Source: Bacteroides faecichinchillae JCM 17102
GTDB taxonomy: Bacteria; Bacteroidota; Bacteroidia; Bacteroidales; Bacteroidaceae
Assembly (NCBI RefSeq): GCF_000614145.1
Contig: NZ_BAKK01000032.1
Span: 1 to 54,588 of the forward strand
Length of the DNA: 54,588 nucleotides
Direction: 5' to 3'
The translations under genes were made by a program, and so were the position numbers. The first letter of the stretch is position 1; each line of letters opens with the position of its first letter. This document shows positions 44,487-52,781 of this stretch, piece by piece. The notes under the pieces were generated by a model. The model was not told where the DNA came from. It did no database searches and worked only from the letters and a program-made list of their open reading frames with translations.

Positions 44487-45705
44487 ATGAATGGAACCAA
44501 TTTATTTAAGATAGCTCTCCGGGCCTTAGCTAATAATAAGCTTCGTGCTTTTCTTACTATGCTAGGTATCATTATTGGCGTCGCGTCGGTTATCACGATG
44601 CTTGCATCGGGCAAGGATCCAAAAGAAGTATCCAGAAGCAAATTTCTGAAATGGGCTCGAACATGATTATGATTCATCCGGGAGCCGATCGACGCGGAGG
44701 TGTTCGTCAAGACCCATCAGCGATGCAAACATTGAAACTTACTGATTACGAAGCTTTGCGTGATGAAACGAATTATCTGGCTGCCATCAGTCCGAATGTC
44801 TCTTCATCGGGACAACTCATTGCCGGTAATAACAATTACCCTTCTTCTGTTAATGGTGTCGGATTAGAATATCTCGAGATCCGTCAATTAAGCGTTGAGA
44901 ATGGGGATATGTTTACGGAAGCCGATATACAAGCTCTGCCAAAGTATGTGTTATTGGTAAAACAATTGTGGATAATCTTTTCCCGGGTGGTAATGATCCT
45001 ATCGGAAAAATTATCCGTTTTAACAAAATACCATTCCGCGTTGTAGGAGTACTCAAAGCTAAAGGATACAACTCTATGGGACAAGATCAGGATAATATTG
45101 TGCTGGCTCCTTATACCACAGTAATGAAACGTCTGTTAGCAGTTACTTATTTGCAAGGTATCTATGCCTCTGCTCTCACAGAAGATATGACAGATTATGC
45201 TACTAACGAAATTAGTGAGATTCTTCGCCGTAACCATAAACTTAAAGCCTCGGATGAAGATGACTTCACAATCCGTACACAACAAGAATTAAGTACAATG
45301 CTAAATTCTACAACAGATTTAATGACAACTTTACTTGCTTGTATTGCCGGAATTTCCCTTGTAGTTGGTGGTATCGGAATTATGAATATCATGTATGTTT
45401 CTGTGACTGAACGTACTCGTGAAATTGGTTTACGTATGTCTGTCGGTGCACGTGGAGTTGATATTCTCAGTCAATTCCTTATCGAAGCTATTATGATCAG
45501 TATCACTGGTGGTATTATTGGAGTGGTAATTGGTTGTGGGGCAAGTTGGGTTGTTAAGAGTGTGGCACATTGGCCTATCTTTATACAACCATGGAGTGTC
45601 TTCCTTTCTTTCGCTGTTTGTACTGTTACGGGAGTCTTCTTCGGATGGTATCCTGCAAAAAAAGCTGCAGATTTAGATCCAATTGAAGCAATCAGATACG
45701 AATAA
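44487..45705 (+). CDS. MacB-type ABC permease, broken by two one-base frameshifts
   Basis: The start MNGTNLFKIALRALANNKLRAFLTMLGIIIGVASVITML is at 44487. Restoring one A near 44605 (GCATCG to GCAATCG) and one T near 44935 (GCTCTG to GCTTCTG) joins three frames into a 406-residue protein: the first helix, a MacB periplasmic domain (GSNMIMIHPGADRRG ... VCVIGKTIVDNLFPGG) and three C-terminal helices (GGIGIMNIMYVSVTERTREIGLRMSVGA). The total length becomes a multiple of three. The repaired gene is typical and probably functional. Confidence 0.88.
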
Positions 45706-45723
45706 AAAACTATCTTTGTCTTT

Positions 45724-46785
45724 ATGAAACAAACCTTTACATCCGCACGTCGTCCTCTAGAAATACTGATACATATTATCAGCTGGGGGATTATGTTCGG
45801 ATTTCCATTCTTTTTCGTTGAGCGGGGAAATGGAAATATAAATTGGATGGCCTATATACGGCATGCTGCTGTCCCACTCTCTTTTATGATTGTGTTTTAT
45901 ATTAACTATTTCCTTTTGGTTCCAAAATATCTTTTCCAAAACCAGACTAAGAGATATATTACATATAATATTCTCCTGCTCTGTACCATTGGAGTATTAT
46001 TGCATTTCTGGCAAAGTTTAACATTCGATCCATCATTAGCTCCCAAACCTAAACGACCGAATATGCCTCCGGGTTGGTTATTTTTCGTTAGAGATATGTT
46101 GAGTCTGGTTTTTACAATTGGTCTGAGTGCTGCGATTCGTATGAGTGCACGATGGAGTAAAGCTGAAGCCGCTCGTAAGGAAGCGGAACGTAGTCGCGCA
46201 GAAGCGGAACTGAAAAATCTACGTAATCAATTAAATCCTCACTTCTTGTTGAATACCTTGAACAACATATATGCTTTAATCGCATTTAATACAGATAAGG
46301 CACAACAAGCTGTACAGGAGTTAAGTAAATTGCTTCGATATGTTTTATACGATAATCAGCAGACTTATGTTCCACTGTGTAAGGAGGTGGATTTCATACG
46401 CAACTATATTGAACTGATGCGTATCCGGTTGTCATCTAATGTACAAATGACAACTCAATTCGATATTCAGCCGGACAGTCAGACACCTATTGCCCCACTC
46501 ATTTTCATATCTCTAATCGAGAATGCGTTCAAACATGGTATATCTCCTACTGAACCTAGTTTTATCAATATCTACCTTGCTGAAAATGATAAAGAAGTAA
46601 TATGTAATATCCAGAATAGTAATCATCCTAAAAACATGATGGATAAGAGTGGTTCCGGCGTGGGATTAGAACAGGTAAGCCGACGTCTGGAGATACTTTA
46701 TCCCGGAGCATACACTTGGTCAAAAGAGATCTATGAAGACGGTAAGGTATATGAATCAAAATTAAGGTTAAATATTAAGTATTAA
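45724..46785 (+). CDS. LytS/YehU-type sensor histidine kinase
   Basis: A 353-residue membrane kinase with four N-terminal helices (about residues 14-145), a short coiled coil rich in Glu/Ala/Arg (SKAEAARKEAERSRAEAELKNLRNQ) and the His_kinase domain with phospho-acceptor His in NPHFLLNTLNNIY, followed by the ATP-binding lobe (LIENAFKHGI; SGSGVGLEQVSRRL). It starts 18 bases after the permease gene and 13 bases before its response regulator, so it probably reports on envelope stress relevant to the efflux system. Confidence 0.92.
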   Translation: MKQTFTSARRPLEILIHIISWGIMFGFPFFFVERGNGNINWMAYIRHAAVPLSFMIVFYINYFLLVPKYLFQNQTKRYITYNILLLCTIGVLLHFWQSLTFDPSLAPKPKRPNMPPGWLFFVRDMLSLVFTIGLSAAIRMSARWSKAEAARKEAERSRAEAELKNLRNQLNPHFLLNTLNNIYALIAFNTDKAQQAVQELSKLLRYVLYDNQQTYVPLCKEVDFIRNYIELMRIRLSSNVQMTTQFDIQPDSQTPIAPLIFISLIENAFKHGISPTEPSFINIYLAENDKEVICNIQNSNHPKNMMDKSGSGVGLEQVSRRLEILYPGAYTWSKEIYEDGKVYESKLRLNIKY

Positions 46786-46798
46786 ATATCAAAGTATT

Positions 46799-47497
46799 AT
46801 GGTGTTACGTTGTGCTATCGTTGATGATGAGCCTTTAGCGCTCGGCCTACTGGAAAGTTATGTAAACAAGACTCCATTTCTCCAACTTATTGGGCAATAT
46901 TCTAGTGCAGTGCAGGCTATGAAAGAGTTGCCAGAGCAAGAAGTAGATCTTCTTTTTCTGGATATCCAAATGCCGGAACTAAATGGATTGGAATTCTCTA
47001 AAATGGTTGATGCACGCACCCGTATTGTATTTACAACTGCTTTTGGACAATATGCCATTGATGGTTACCGTGTTAATGCACTCGACTATTTACTAAAACC
47101 TATTTCGTATGTTGATTTCTTACAGGCAGCCAACAAAGCCCTCCAATGGTTTGAATTGACTCAGAAACCAGAAGAAAAGGATAGCATCTTTGTAAAAAGC
47201 GATTATAAACTTGTACAAATAGATTTGAAGAAAATCCTATATATTGAAGGCTTAAAAGATTACATTAAAATATATACGGAAGATGTCCCAAAACCTATAT
47301 TGTCATTAATGAGTATGAAAGCTATGGAAGAGCTATTACCTTCTAGTCGCTTCATACGCGTTCATCGTTCATATATTGTCCAAAAGGATAAAATCAGGAT
47401 AATTGATCGTGGACGGATTGTTTTCGATAAGACCTATATCCCCATTAGTGATAGCTATAAACAAGCCTTTCAAGTTTTTCTTGATGAAAGAAGCTAA
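46799..47497 (+). CDS. LytTR-family response regulator
   Basis: A 232-residue regulator: receiver domain with acidic pocket DDEP and phospho-acceptor Asp in LFLDIQMPELNG, Thr/Lys switch residues in FTTAFGQ and YLLKPIS, then a LytTR DNA-binding domain (KSDYKLVQIDLKKILYIEGLKDYIKIYTED; RFIRVHRSYIVQKDKI). It is the last gene of the tolC-macA-macB-kinase operon and probably controls that operon. Confidence 0.93.
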   Translation: MVLRCAIVDDEPLALGLLESYVNKTPFLQLIGQYSSAVQAMKELPEQEVDLLFLDIQMPELNGLEFSKMVDARTRIVFTTAFGQYAIDGYRVNALDYLLKPISYVDFLQAANKALQWFELTQKPEEKDSIFVKSDYKLVQIDLKKILYIEGLKDYIKIYTEDVPKPILSLMSMKAMEELLPSSRFIRVHRSYIVQKDKIRIIDRGRIVFDKTYIPISDSYKQAFQVFLDERS

Positions 47498-47548
47498 AGC
47501 TAATGTTTGCATATTTATCGGTAAAAATAGGAATTTTGTCGATTATGC

Positions 47549-47694
47549 TTTGGTAGACCGGGTTTTATCTATATCTTTGCATTGAACAGAAAGGGATTGT
47601 GAAATTCCAAGAATAGAATAGTTTAGTTAAGTCTAGTTTAGTTTTTGTGTTGAAGGGCTTCTACCTCGGAGGAGGATTAGAGGCCCTCTTTTTA
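47549..47694 (+). ncRNA. Candidate small RNA next to the prophage integrase
   Basis: Promoter TTTG (47549-47552), 19-base spacer, TATCTTTG (47572-47579): an excellent consensus. About 75 bases later a terminator follows, AGGGCTTCTA (47654-47663) with TAGAGGCCCT (47678-47687), an inner CCTC/GAGG pair, then CTTTTT. The expected RNA spans about 47586-47694. It contains the direct repeat TAGTTTAGTT at 47619-47628 and 47634-47643. No protein is encoded. Such RNA genes can host phage attachment sites. Confidence 0.6.
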
Positions 47695-47699
47695 TATCT

Positions 47700-47845
47700 G
47701 ATTATCAGTTAATTATAAAAACAATCGAACTATTTCTGTTTTAATTAGTAATCATATTTAAGAGACAAAAACGTCACTTTTGACACTATTTTATTGCCGT
47801 TTTATTGCCGTGGCAATTTGAACACTCATTAAATTGTATTTTAAT
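47700..47845. other. Non-coding leader of the prophage integrase
   Basis: No gene is seen. It contains the direct repeat ATTTTATTGCCG/GTTTTATTGCCG near 47788-47813, a possible integrase or repressor site. The left phage end is probably here or in the preceding small RNA, but the matching right end is outside the window. Confidence 0.35.
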
Positions 47846-49039
47846 ATGGCTAATTTATTCATCACAATCGTCCCTACAAAAGTAATGACTAACGGACAAC
47901 ATAAAGTAAGAATTGCAATAACTCACAATTCTGAAACAAGATACATAGTAACAAACATAATCATTGATTCAATAGATGAATTTAAGAACGGAAAAGTGGT
48001 TAAGCGAACAGATAAAGAACTCATGAACGCTAAACTCAAAAGGATATATGATATGTACTATGAACGATGTGAAAAGGTAGAGTATATAGATGCACTCACA
48101 TGTACACAGTTAGTTAAAATAATAACTAGTCCTATGAATGGAGAAAAGCATCGGAAATTTGAAGACGTATTAGAAGAATATCTATCCCAAATAGATGAAG
48201 AAGAAAGAAGGAAATCATATAAGCTCTATAAATTGGCGGCTAAACATTTTATAGACTTTACAGGACCCGGATCACTGATGGAGCATATCACACCGATCCG
48301 AATAAATAATTATATCACCTCATTAAAGAAAAGAAAGAAAAAGCTTTCTCCTACTTCAATCAATATCTATGTGACTTTACTGAAGGTCATAATAAACTAT
48401 GCGATCAAAATGAAGTACGTAGAATATAAAGTAGATCCGTTTGTTACAGCTTCAATCCCGACAGCAAAAAAACGAGATACCTACATCACTGTAGAGCAGA
48501 TGAGAATCATCCGGGATATGGAACCTAACAAATACAATGTATCAGTAGTGCGAGACATCTTCATGCTCACATATTATCTTGCCGGAATGAATCTTGTAGA
48601 TATGTTATCATACGACTTCCGGACAACTGAAGTGGACTATATCAGAATGAAAACAAGGAATACAAAAGATGGAGACAGATTAACATCATTTGCGATCCCT
48701 GATGAAGCGAAGCCACTTATTAAGAAGTATATGAATAAGAATACCGGTAAACTCGTATTTGGGAAATATAAGACTTATGAATCCTGTTATAATACACTAA
48801 CACGAAAGATGGTAGTATTGAAAAACACAGCAGGGGTAACGCATGATCTCACATTATATTCAGCTCGCAAGTCCTTCGTTCAACATGGATACGATCTTGG
48901 GATTCCTCTTAGTACACTGGAATACTGTATCGGGCAATCAATGAAAGAAGACAGACCAATCTTCAACTATGTCACAATAATGAGGAAGCACGCTGATAAA
49001 GCAATCAGAGAAATACTTGACAACTTGAAAAATGAATAA
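47846..49039 (+). CDS. Phage-type tyrosine integrase
   Basis: I choose the ATG at 47846 (MANLFITIVPTKVMTNGQHKVRIAI), giving 397 residues with an arm-binding N terminus, a core-binding SAM-like domain (about residues 100-205) and a divergent catalytic domain. The usual Arg I is Asn in LAGMNLVDML, the HxxR box is YSARKSF, and the nucleophile is Tyr in PIFNYVTIMRKHADKA. Loss of Arg I is known in active IntDOT-like enzymes. It begins a phage-like region that continues past the window. Confidence 0.85.
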   Translation: MANLFITIVPTKVMTNGQHKVRIAITHNSETRYIVTNIIIDSIDEFKNGKVVKRTDKELMNAKLKRIYDMYYERCEKVEYIDALTCTQLVKIITSPMNGEKHRKFEDVLEEYLSQIDEEERRKSYKLYKLAAKHFIDFTGPGSLMEHITPIRINNYITSLKKRKKKLSPTSINIYVTLLKVIINYAIKMKYVEYKVDPFVTASIPTAKKRDTYITVEQMRIIRDMEPNKYNVSVVRDIFMLTYYLAGMNLVDMLSYDFRTTEVDYIRMKTRNTKDGDRLTSFAIPDEAKPLIKKYMNKNTGKLVFGKYKTYESCYNTLTRKMVVLKNTAGVTHDLTLYSARKSFVQHGYDLGIPLSTLEYCIGQSMKEDRPIFNYVTIMRKHADKAIREILDNLKNE

Positions 49040-49065
49040 TCACATATAAAATAAATCACTAAAAA

Positions 49066-49097
49066 TTTGCACAATAAGCAAATGCTTATTATCTTTG
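49066..49097 (+). promoter_or_regulatory. Promoter of the small gene and DUF5053 gene
   Basis: TTTG (49066-49069), a 20-base spacer, TATCTTTG (49090-49097), 39 bases before the start at 49137. Confidence 0.7.
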
Positions 49098-49136
49098 TAG
49101 TGTCAAATAAGAGTTCTTAATTTTAATGTTTAACTG

Positions 49137-49307
49137 ATGAAAGATGAAGAAAAAAAAGAATTAGAACAAGAGTATGAGAATTTAAAACTTCTCGCTTCAT
49201 TTCACGAGGCCTACGGGGTTCCTGAAAATGCCAAAGAACGGGAAGCGCTTATAAATGACATACTCGACCGGATGAATGAAATCCAAGAGAAATTAAAAAA
49301 GTTGTAA
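49137..49307 (+). CDS. Small acidic coiled-coil protein (56 aa)
   Basis: A 56-residue, highly charged helical protein: MKDEEKKELEQEYENLKLLAS, a short loop with VPENAKERE, and a second helix ALINDILDRMNEIQEKLKKL. It has a consensus promoter 39 bases upstream and lies 41 bases before the DUF5053 gene. No family is recognised; the helical hairpin could mediate dimerisation with a phage regulator. Confidence 0.6.
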   Translation: MKDEEKKELEQEYENLKLLASFHEAYGVPENAKEREALINDILDRMNEIQEKLKKL

Positions 49308-49348
49308 TTAACCTCCCTCCCTTCGGGGAGGGACAAACATTAAAAGTT

Positions 49349-49798
49349 ATGATAGATTGGGATGCTTGCCTGCCAACAAAAGAAATGCAGGCTGACTTTG
49401 AAAGATTTAAAGGACTGAAAACCACAGAAGAAAAAGAAGCTTTCAAAAAGGAAATGCAGGATAAATACAACAAACTGCCGGAAGCCCAAAAGGAAGCCTA
49501 CAAGAAAGCATCTGAAGCCGGGCTAAAAGCAACAGTTAATGCCTGCAATGATTATATAGAAAGAGCGGAAGAAGCCATATTACGTGATAAACTTGGAGAA
49601 TTGCCCGAAGCAATCTCATTCAGTTATATTGCAAAGAAATATTTTGGTAAAAGTAGAAACTGGCTATATCAACGTATTAACGGGAATATAGTCAACGGGA
49701 AAAAGGCTCGCTTTACTGACAATGAACTCAAAACGTTCCTGAACGCTTTGAACGATGTTAGCGAAATGATTCATCAGACATCATTAAAGATCAGTTAA
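49349..49798 (+). CDS. DUF5053 family protein
   Basis: A 149-residue protein with a helical, charged N-terminal half and a C-terminal part (AISFSYIAKKYFGKSRNWLYQRINGNIVNGKKARFTDNELKTFLNAL) that looks like a helix-turn-helix reader. I recognise it as DUF5053, frequent in Bacteroides prophages and mobile elements. A DNA-binding regulatory role is likely but not proven. It is preceded by a short C/G hairpin (CCTCCC/GGGAGG near 49312) and followed by a terminator. Confidence 0.75.
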   Translation: MIDWDACLPTKEMQADFERFKGLKTTEEKEAFKKEMQDKYNKLPEAQKEAYKKASEAGLKATVNACNDYIERAEEAILRDKLGELPEAISFSYIAKKYFGKSRNWLYQRINGNIVNGKKARFTDNELKTFLNALNDVSEMIHQTSLKIS

Positions 49799-49814
49799 GC
49801 TCTTATTTGACACC

Positions 49815-49847
49815 ATCCCTGCATTTGAGCCGATGCAGGGATTTTTA
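49815..49847 (+). terminator. Terminator after the DUF5053 gene
   Basis: ATCCCTGCAT (49815-49824) pairs with ATGCAGGGAT (49833-49842) and is followed by TTTTATT. The next promoter begins at its end. Confidence 0.88.
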
Positions 49848-49955
49848 TTGTCTAATCGAAAAATAGTAGTATCTTTGCAACATCAAGATAATACAGACAT
49901 AATTCGGATTATTTTGGTTTGACTTTGGTGAGGGGGTGGTTCCCCTCACTTTTTT
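49848..49955 (+). ncRNA. Candidate prophage small RNA (about 70 bases)
   Basis: Promoter TTG (49848-49850), 19-base spacer, TATCTTTG (49870-49877); terminator GTGAGGGG (49928-49935) with CCCCTCAC (49942-49949) followed by TTTTTT. The expected transcript spans about 49884-49955. A frame starting at 49919 overlaps the terminator and is not convincing as a gene. It lies in the gap where the plus-strand genes and the leftward block converge. Confidence 0.65.
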
Positions 49956-50060
49956 ATATCCCTACCGAACTTTTCAATTATATATTAGTACTATCTTATG
50001 TAACCCTTCTGGAAAGTTTGTTGATTCGTGTGTTGTTGATAGGAAGGATTATAAAACAAA

Positions 50061-50143
50061 GAGGTAGCCGAATAGCTACCTCTTACAAACTAGCCGAAAC
50101 TGATGTAAAGGTATAAGAAAGCCCCGAATCAGAGAGACGGGGC
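50061..50143 (-). terminator. Two tandem terminators of the leftward prophage block
   Basis: GCCCCG (50121-50126) pairs with CGGGGC (50138-50143), followed on the minus strand by TTTCTTA. Farther on, GAGGTAGC (50061-50068) pairs perfectly with GCTACCTC (50075-50082), followed on the minus strand by TTTGTTTTAT. Both come after the ATPase/nuclease gene. Confidence 0.7.
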
Positions 50144-50182
50144 AGAATAATTGTTATGGTAGTAAACAATGCAGAAGAAGCC

Positions 50183-52231
50183 CTAAATGCCTAACTTTTT
50201 AAAGAATGCCATATTTTTGCGCCTTGCATTAACTGCCAAAGAATCATAAGTTAAAATCTCTTGTACCAAATTCCCCTCCATCTTAATTAAGCTTTTGTAA
50301 GGAGACTGCTTGAATCCACCAAAGCTAGTAGCATCATCTTTTAACTTATTGAATGCATTTACATCACATACATAATAAAAATAGATAGGGGTTGATTCTA
50401 AAACACTTATGTGCTTCCCCTTAGTGTTCACTGTCCCTTTCCTCAAGCCTTTAACCTGATCCATCATCTGTTTATTATATTCTAATAAAGAAACAGTTCT
50501 ATTAGGTCTTTTAAACTCTACAAAAACAACTGACATCAACTCTCCATAATCATTCGCCTCACCATATTTATAATTAACGTCATAAATCGCAATATCAGGT
50601 TCTTTTTCCGAATCTGTATCAATTACATTATGCTGATTTTGAGCAATATCAGACCTGATGTATGTATGAAAAGACAATCTTTCATCAATTAGCCATAAAT
50701 TATGATTTTCAAAAGAAAGAGTCTTTTCAGTAGCCCCCATTGTGAAAAACAAGTTATGTAACGTGTTTTCTTCTTCGTAAGTAAAATCTTCACTATCTAT
50801 TCCATTAATATATTCAACATATTTATCCAGTAAATCAATTATCACCTTTCTGTGTGATACATATTGAGCTAATTTACTATTAGTCTCATTTGTCAACAGG
50901 GGGACTATTTCGTTAAAGAGCTCTCGATATCCTTTTTTTTTAAAATCCCTATTGAGCAGTTTTTCCCTTTTCTTCCTCAATTCTCTACCAATACGATATT
51001 GATGATCATGAAAAATATCATCGAGTTTCTTTTCATCTGCATCATTTGGGATTGAATTCAATATATCGCTATTTAACTCTAGCCACCGATACGAAATTCC
51101 GTCATCGCTCTTCAGAAAAGATTCCACTTTATTCTTAACGATCATTTGTCTATCAGCAATCAATGATTCATATTTATCAAACAAAATAGTTTTAATTTCT
51201 TTCTGAATATCCTCTTCTGATATTCTATCATTGATGTTAAGTTTAGTTTCTTCAGTGTTTGCATCTAATTTTATATCATCTCTTGATTCAGTAACTCTAC
51301 TATTTAAGAATTCTGAAGTAACATATATATTTATAAAATATGCTTGATCATCTGCTTCTACCTTAGATTTGAAAATTGGTAGTATTTTCTCTATTTTTCT
51401 TCCTCTTACACGTCGATTGTGAGCAGCTAACGAATATTCATTAGCGCAGGCTTTAGAATCTTTTACAATATAGAAAACAAAATCCACGTCCTTGATTTTT
51501 TTGGTAATTTTCGAAAGCAGAAAATCATTTGGATTAAACTGATTTGATAAATTAATTATGGTATTGTCTTCTTCAACGGTTATCTTTGGTACATTCTTCT
51601 CTAAAAAGTAGAGCAAACAATGTTCTAATATTTGATCCGCAATTTTCTCATGCGAGAACATAGAGGATATCTTATAAAACTTGGGTCTTATTTTTGAAAA
51701 TATTAATTTCGTTCCAATATTCTTGTCCGATTCGGAAACTCTACATTTAGTGTCTTTATCTTCATCGTATTTATCGGTAAATCTAACTTCTCTTTGATGA
51801 GTTTTCATATCTTCAAAGAAGACACTTTCAATTTTAATATCTTCAAACACAGAAAGCATACTAAAACGACCAAGCCCTTTGCCGCCAATTTTTATTTTTT
51901 TAGTAGAATGTGCAGTATTAAAACTGCCAAAGTTTAAATTATTTAAACCAATACCGTTATCAACTATCTCTATTGATTTTATGGGAGAGAATATTTGTGT
52001 TTTATCAAATTCCTCATCACATTCCCCTAATTCAGTCTGTTTGTTATATCTGATAATTTTAATATTAATTTCACCTTCAACAGTTTCGTTCTTTTTCCTT
52101 TCATCAATTGCTTGGATGGAGTTCACTACAGCCTCAAACACAGGAAATAACACTTTATCTTCTGAAAGACTTAAACCTGAAATGATGCCTCTAATATCTG
52201 CTTTCATATCTAACGGTATTAATTTTGGCAT
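50183..52231 (-). CDS. GHKL-ATPase/PD-(D/E)XK nuclease fusion, probable phage-defence protein
   Basis: A 682-residue cytoplasmic protein. The N terminus is a GHKL (Hsp90/MutL/MORC-like) ATPase: N-box Glu33 to Asn37 in FEAVVNSIQA, Mg/ATP box DNGIG (91-95), lid GGKGLGRFS (117-125) and a G3-like GTKLIF (173-178). The C terminus (about 505-682) has WLIDERLSFHTYIRSD and a nuclease core with Pro545-Asp546 in EPDIAIYD and Glu572-Phe-Lys574 in VEFKRP, then Gln588. ATPase-nuclease fusions of this kind are associated with restriction and defence loci. It starts 25 bases after the spanin-like gene, so it is co-transcribed with the lysis genes, unusual for a phage structural gene and fitting a cargo gene. 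Confidence 0.75.
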   Translation of the reverse strand: MPKLIPLDMKADIRGIISGLSLSEDKVLFPVFEAVVNSIQAIDERKKNETVEGEINIKIIRYNKQTELGECDEEFDKTQIFSPIKSIEIVDNGIGLNNLNFGSFNTAHSTKKIKIGGKGLGRFSMLSVFEDIKIESVFFEDMKTHQREVRFTDKYDEDKDTKCRVSESDKNIGTKLIFSKIRPKFYKISSMFSHEKIADQILEHCLLYFLEKNVPKITVEEDNTIINLSNQFNPNDFLLSKITKKIKDVDFVFYIVKDSKACANEYSLAAHNRRVRGRKIEKILPIFKSKVEADDQAYFINIYVTSEFLNSRVTESRDDIKLDANTEETKLNINDRISEEDIQKEIKTILFDKYESLIADRQMIVKNKVESFLKSDDGISYRWLELNSDILNSIPNDADEKKLDDIFHDHQYRIGRELRKKREKLLNRDFKKKGYRELFNEIVPLLTNETNSKLAQYVSHRKVIIDLLDKYVEYINGIDSEDFTYEEENTLHNLFFTMGATEKTLSFENHNLWLIDERLSFHTYIRSDIAQNQHNVIDTDSEKEPDIAIYDVNYKYGEANDYGELMSVVFVEFKRPNRTVSLLEYNKQMMDQVKGLRKGTVNTKGKHISVLESTPIYFYYVCDVNAFNKLKDDATSFGGFKQSPYKSLIKMEGNLVQEILTYDSLAVNARRKNMAFFKKLGI

Positions 52232-52256
52232 AAAGATATATGTTTTTAATTGAATT

Positions 52257-52781
52257 TTAAATACCCCTACTTACTTTTATTCTCCACCTATATACCAACC
52301 ACCCCACAATTAACAAACCTATTGTACCTATATACACTCTATCCTTATGTAAATCCCACCAAGAAAGCTCGACAACTCTCTCTTTTTGATTCAGCAAGGC
52401 AGTTACCTTATCGCTTATAGTATCTAGCCGGTTAGAAAACTGTTGTAAGCTTATAGACAATATTTCATCTACTTCCGCCCTTTCCTGCTCCTGTCTGGAA
52501 GCGGTAGTAGTACTTTCCTTGACTATATGCTGCCTACCGGTTGAATCCGGATCAGACAAATAAACAGTCGTGTTCTCCACTTTCAGATTACTTAGCCGGT
52601 CATTAACAATCTTCGTTTGTTTACTGAGGTCTATTCTCAATTCTTCAATTATCTTCCGTAGATATTGGAGGTCTCCGGAATAGTCAATTTGTTTTTGAGT
52701 ATCAATATTGCAAGAAGTCCGGCATGAAGCAAACCATATTCCAGCCATCAGGAACATGGTTATATAAATCAAGGCTTTCAT
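52257..52781 (-). CDS. Candidate unimolecular spanin
   Basis: A 174-residue protein with a lipoprotein signal (MKALIYITMFLMAGIWFASC), a long charged coiled-coil segment (DLQYLRKIIEELRIDLSKQTKIVNDRLSNLK; LQQFSNRLDTISDKVTALLNQKERV) and a single C-terminal membrane helix (VYIGTIGLLIVGWLVYRW). An outer-membrane lipid anchor plus an inner-membrane C-terminal helix in one chain is the architecture of u-spanins such as T1 gp11, which fuse the two membranes at the end of lysis. It overlaps the amidase gene by four bases and lies in a lysis cassette. No sequence family is recognised. Confidence 0.65.
   Translation of the reverse strand: MKALIYITMFLMAGIWFASCRTSCNIDTQKQIDYSGDLQYLRKIIEELRIDLSKQTKIVNDRLSNLKVENTTVYLSDPDSTGRQHIVKESTTTASRQEQERAEVDEILSISLQQFSNRLDTISDKVTALLNQKERVVELSWWDLHKDRVYIGTIGLLIVGWLVYRWRIKVSRGI

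Noticed and set aside
49919..50116. A 65-residue frame over the prophage small-RNA terminator
   Set aside because: The start lies inside the RNA just before the hairpin, and the frame crosses two terminator hairpins.
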